From assembly GCF_008692035.1 (NCBI RefSeq), contig NZ_VTFG01000002.1:372001-436000 (forward strand): a stretch of 64,000 nucleotides of DNA, given 5' to 3'. This DNA comes from Pseudomonas marginalis (lineage in GTDB: Bacteria; Pseudomonadota; Gammaproteobacteria; Pseudomonadales; Pseudomonadaceae). The position numbers were made by a program, and so were the translations under genes. This document shows positions 62,045 through 64,000 of the stretch, one piece after another. Numbering within the stretch: position 1 is the stretch's first letter; the number at the start of each line of letters is the position of its first letter. Under the pieces are notes generated by a model, which did no database searches, was not told the DNA's origin, and saw nothing but the letters and a program-made list of their open reading frames with translations.

Positions 62045-63790
62045 ATGCGACCTACTCTGCGCACCGGCATGACACTCACTGTTATCCTGTTACTATTCCT
62101 GGCGTTTAACTTAGTTTGGGTAGGAAAAATTCCAAATATCCGATGGGACTTCTCACAAGGAAAAACGCATACCCTATCGCCTCAAGTACGACAGTTACTC
62201 GCGTCATTGGAAAACCCTGTGGATTTGTATTATTTCAATGCCCATGACAGCCCTGGACGAAGCTACACCTTGAAACGCTATGGCAAGCGCATCGAAGACC
62301 GGTTGATGGAGTACGAAAAAGCAGCAAAAGGCATGATCAACCTGCACCTTATTGATCCCATGCCTTTTTCAGAGGACGCCTACAAAGCCAGGTTGTTTGG
62401 CCTCGACGACAATGCGGGATTCATGGGCCTGATCGGCACCCGAGCCGGCTATGGAGCGCAACGCATCGAATCATTCAGCCTGGATCGTGAGCCATTGCTC
62501 GAATATGAAATCAGTCATTTGATCTACAAGTTGCAGCATCCGGAGCGCCCCGCTATCGGACTGCTGTCAGGGCTGGCGATGGGAGAATCCGCGGGCCGAT
62601 TGTTGAAGGAACTGCAGCGACATTTCAACCTGGTCAATCTGGGAGCAAGCACCGAGCGCGTGCCGGAACAGGTCAAGACGCTCATGGTCGTGCATCCACA
62701 GGCGCTGCCTGAACAATCGTTATATGCGGTTGAACAATTTGTATTGAAGGGCGGTAAATTGATGACATTTATCGACCCGTTTAGCGAGCAAAGCTCGAAC
62801 ACCCCATCCGCCAATACCCGACTGACTGACTTGCTTGCCGCTTGGGGAATACAGATGCCGGCGAACAAGTTTCTGCTCGATCACCGTTACGCCGCGTCGC
62901 ACACACCTGTGAAAGGGAAGTTCACAGTGCAGCATCCGGGCAGGTTGAACCTGCCCCGGCAGGCAATGAACACAGGCGATCCGAGCACCTGGAAATTGAA
63001 TAACGTGACGGTATCAAGCAGCGGCGTGCTGTTTCGCCGCCAGAAAGGCCGCACGACGCTGACCCCTCTCCTGCAAAGCTCCCTGCAATCCGAGTTGCAG
63101 GAAACCGACCGGCTTGCCTCGGCAACCGAGCTCGATTCAACGGCCGATGAGGCCTCCAGCCAAACACAACGCCATGTGATTGCAGCCCGTATAGAGGGGC
63201 CTGCCTATTCAGCATTCCTCGATGACGTGGAAGGACAGCCGGCAGCAGTGCAAAAAGCGGCGCAGATCCATGTGGTGGTAGTCGCCGACACTGATTTGCT
63301 CACGGATCAAGTCAATAGCCCAGCGCCCGACAGCAACACACTGTTTATCTTGAATACGCTGGATAACTTGTCCGCCAGTGATGTACTGACCAATATTCGC
63401 CCGCACGCGTCGGCGCAAAGATCGCCAAACAGGCTGGAACGGATGCGCGACAGCGCCGTACACGCCTACACGCAGAAGGCGACTGAATTGGAACAACGCC
63501 TGCTACGGACAGAACATGAATGGCAAATGCTGCGCACAACGGAGGTGCAGCTCGGCTCCCAGACCGTGGACACCACCACCCAATTGGTTGCACTCAACAA
63601 GGAGCGACTGCGCTTGCCAATGGAATTACATGCCTTGAAAGCCGAGGCATACGCGCAGGTACATCGCCTGGAGTTCGCCATAAAAATGCTCGTGGCACTG
63701 GCGATACCCCTGATGCTATGCCTGGTAGCCTGGGTGGTTTTCCTGTGCAATCGACGGCGTCGACTACAGGCGAGCGTCGCGCTCTACTGA
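62045..63790 (+). CDS. GldG-type auxiliary component of the ABC operon
   Basis: The 581-residue protein has an N-terminal membrane helix (about 9-28), a large periplasmic domain of the GldG/ABC_transp_aux type (YYFNAHDSPGRSYTLKRYG, then IGLLSGLAMGES), a coiled-coil stretch (about 470-540) and a C-terminal helix (about 548-570) with a basic tail. In gliding Bacteroidetes GldG works with GldA and GldF; here its role is unknown. AAGGA lies before the ATG. Confidence 0.83.
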   Translation: MRPTLRTGMTLTVILLLFLAFNLVWVGKIPNIRWDFSQGKTHTLSPQVRQLLASLENPVDLYYFNAHDSPGRSYTLKRYGKRIEDRLMEYEKAAKGMINLHLIDPMPFSEDAYKARLFGLDDNAGFMGLIGTRAGYGAQRIESFSLDREPLLEYEISHLIYKLQHPERPAIGLLSGLAMGESAGRLLKELQRHFNLVNLGASTERVPEQVKTLMVVHPQALPEQSLYAVEQFVLKGGKLMTFIDPFSEQSSNTPSANTRLTDLLAAWGIQMPANKFLLDHRYAASHTPVKGKFTVQHPGRLNLPRQAMNTGDPSTWKLNNVTVSSSGVLFRRQKGRTTLTPLLQSSLQSELQETDRLASATELDSTADEASSQTQRHVIAARIEGPAYSAFLDDVEGQPAAVQKAAQIHVVVVADTDLLTDQVNSPAPDSNTLFILNTLDNLSASDVLTNIRPHASAQRSPNRLERMRDSAVHAYTQKATELEQRLLRTEHEWQMLRTTEVQLGSQTVDTTTQLVALNKERLRLPMELHALKAEAYAQVHRLEFAIKMLVALAIPLMLCLVAWVVFLCNRRRRLQASVALY

Positions 63791-63792
63791 GT

Positions 63793-64000
63793 TCAACGCC
63801 TGGCAATCAGCCCCTGCCGGGCAATGCGGGTCAATTGTCGGATGACTTCCTGCGCGTCGCTGGCGCTGGGGGCCTGGATAACCGCAAGATCGAAGCTGTT
63901 ATTCGCAAACCGGGCAAGAGAATCGCCATCTTCCACAAACTGAATCAAGAATGCCGATGGCCGTCCGCTGCGACGTGGCCACCCGTCCAGATAACGCAAG
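63793..64000 (-). CDS. C-terminal part of an unidentified protein (cut by window edge)
   Basis: Sixty-eight or more codons end at a TGA just two bases after the GldG-like stop, on the opposite strand. The segment NSFDLAVIQAPSASDAQEVI, then RQLTRIARQGLIARR, resembles the last motif of small SAM-dependent methyltransferases, but the catalytic N-terminus is outside the window. The identity is open. Confidence 0.6.
   Translation of the reverse strand, partial: LRYLDGWPRRSGRPSAFLIQFVEDGDSLARFANNSFDLAVIQAPSASDAQEVIRQLTRIARQGLIARR

Overview
The window reads as chromosomal DNA of a Pseudomonas, most likely the P. fluorescens group. It is GC-rich and about 90% coding, and gene content and order match Pseudomonas core genome: ccmABCDEF, moaB-moeA/mobA, cysB, ohrR-ohr, earP-efp with a rhamnosylatable Arg32, oprI beside an L,D-transpeptidase, tesA/ybbA-ybbP and greB. 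REP/REPIN palindromes of the kind common in fluorescent pseudomonads lie between genes. I saw no rRNA, tRNA, CRISPR array, prophage or insertion sequence.

Layout. 1-3551 (minus): cytochrome c maturation operon; ccmF runs off the left edge. 3743-5655 (plus): FliK-like protein and a FlhB C-terminal-domain-like protein. 5692-8120: molybdenum cofactor genes. 8202-10083: small lipoprotein, pseudouridine synthase, an unknown protein and a glutaredoxin-like protein. 10284-13209: CPA2 antiporter and a convergent ammonium transporter with a structured-looking leader. 13556-15845: three small inner-membrane/ribosome-associated-type proteins and an EAL phosphodiesterase. 15917-22336: dGTPase-like protein, a lone receiver, and an EvgA/EvgS (BvgA/BvgS)-type two-component system. 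22364-26205: free Met-sulfoxide reductase, AAA protein and a second hybrid kinase. 26159-27743: OhrR-like regulator, glutathione peroxidase, MsrB. 27946-31931: AlaA, HtpX, thiopurine methyltransferase, extradiol-type dioxygenase. 32001-41400: DEAD-box helicase, crotonase, spermidine-synthase-like protein, class II DAHP synthase, YcaQ-type DNA glycosylase, DUF1127, two LysR regulators and a TauE permease. 41480-46442: ohrR, ohr, esterase, EF-P with its rhamnosyltransferase, GreAB-like protein. 46449-50784: CysB, stress protein, nucleotidase, ketopantoate-reductase-like protein, thioredoxin-like and PilZ proteins. 50915-59079: class I DAHP synthase, GNAT, OprI, L,D-transpeptidase, TesA, YbbA/YbbP, GreB. 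59187-64000: the most accessory-looking part, an unknown coiled-coil protein divergent from a three-gene Gld-type ABC operon, then the end of a minus-strand gene.

Themes. Several genes deal with peroxide or oxidised methionine (two OhrR-like regulators, Ohr, GPx, MsrB, fRMsr). Envelope maintenance recurs (OprI and L,D-transpeptidase, HtpX, YbbAP). Signalling is dense: two hybrid kinases, two receivers, an EAL protein and a degenerate PilZ protein. The least explained features are the Gld-type operon, whose ATPase has lost the Walker A glycines, the amt leader, and the TAGGA palindromes upstream of the EvgA-like gene and of the Gld-type operon.
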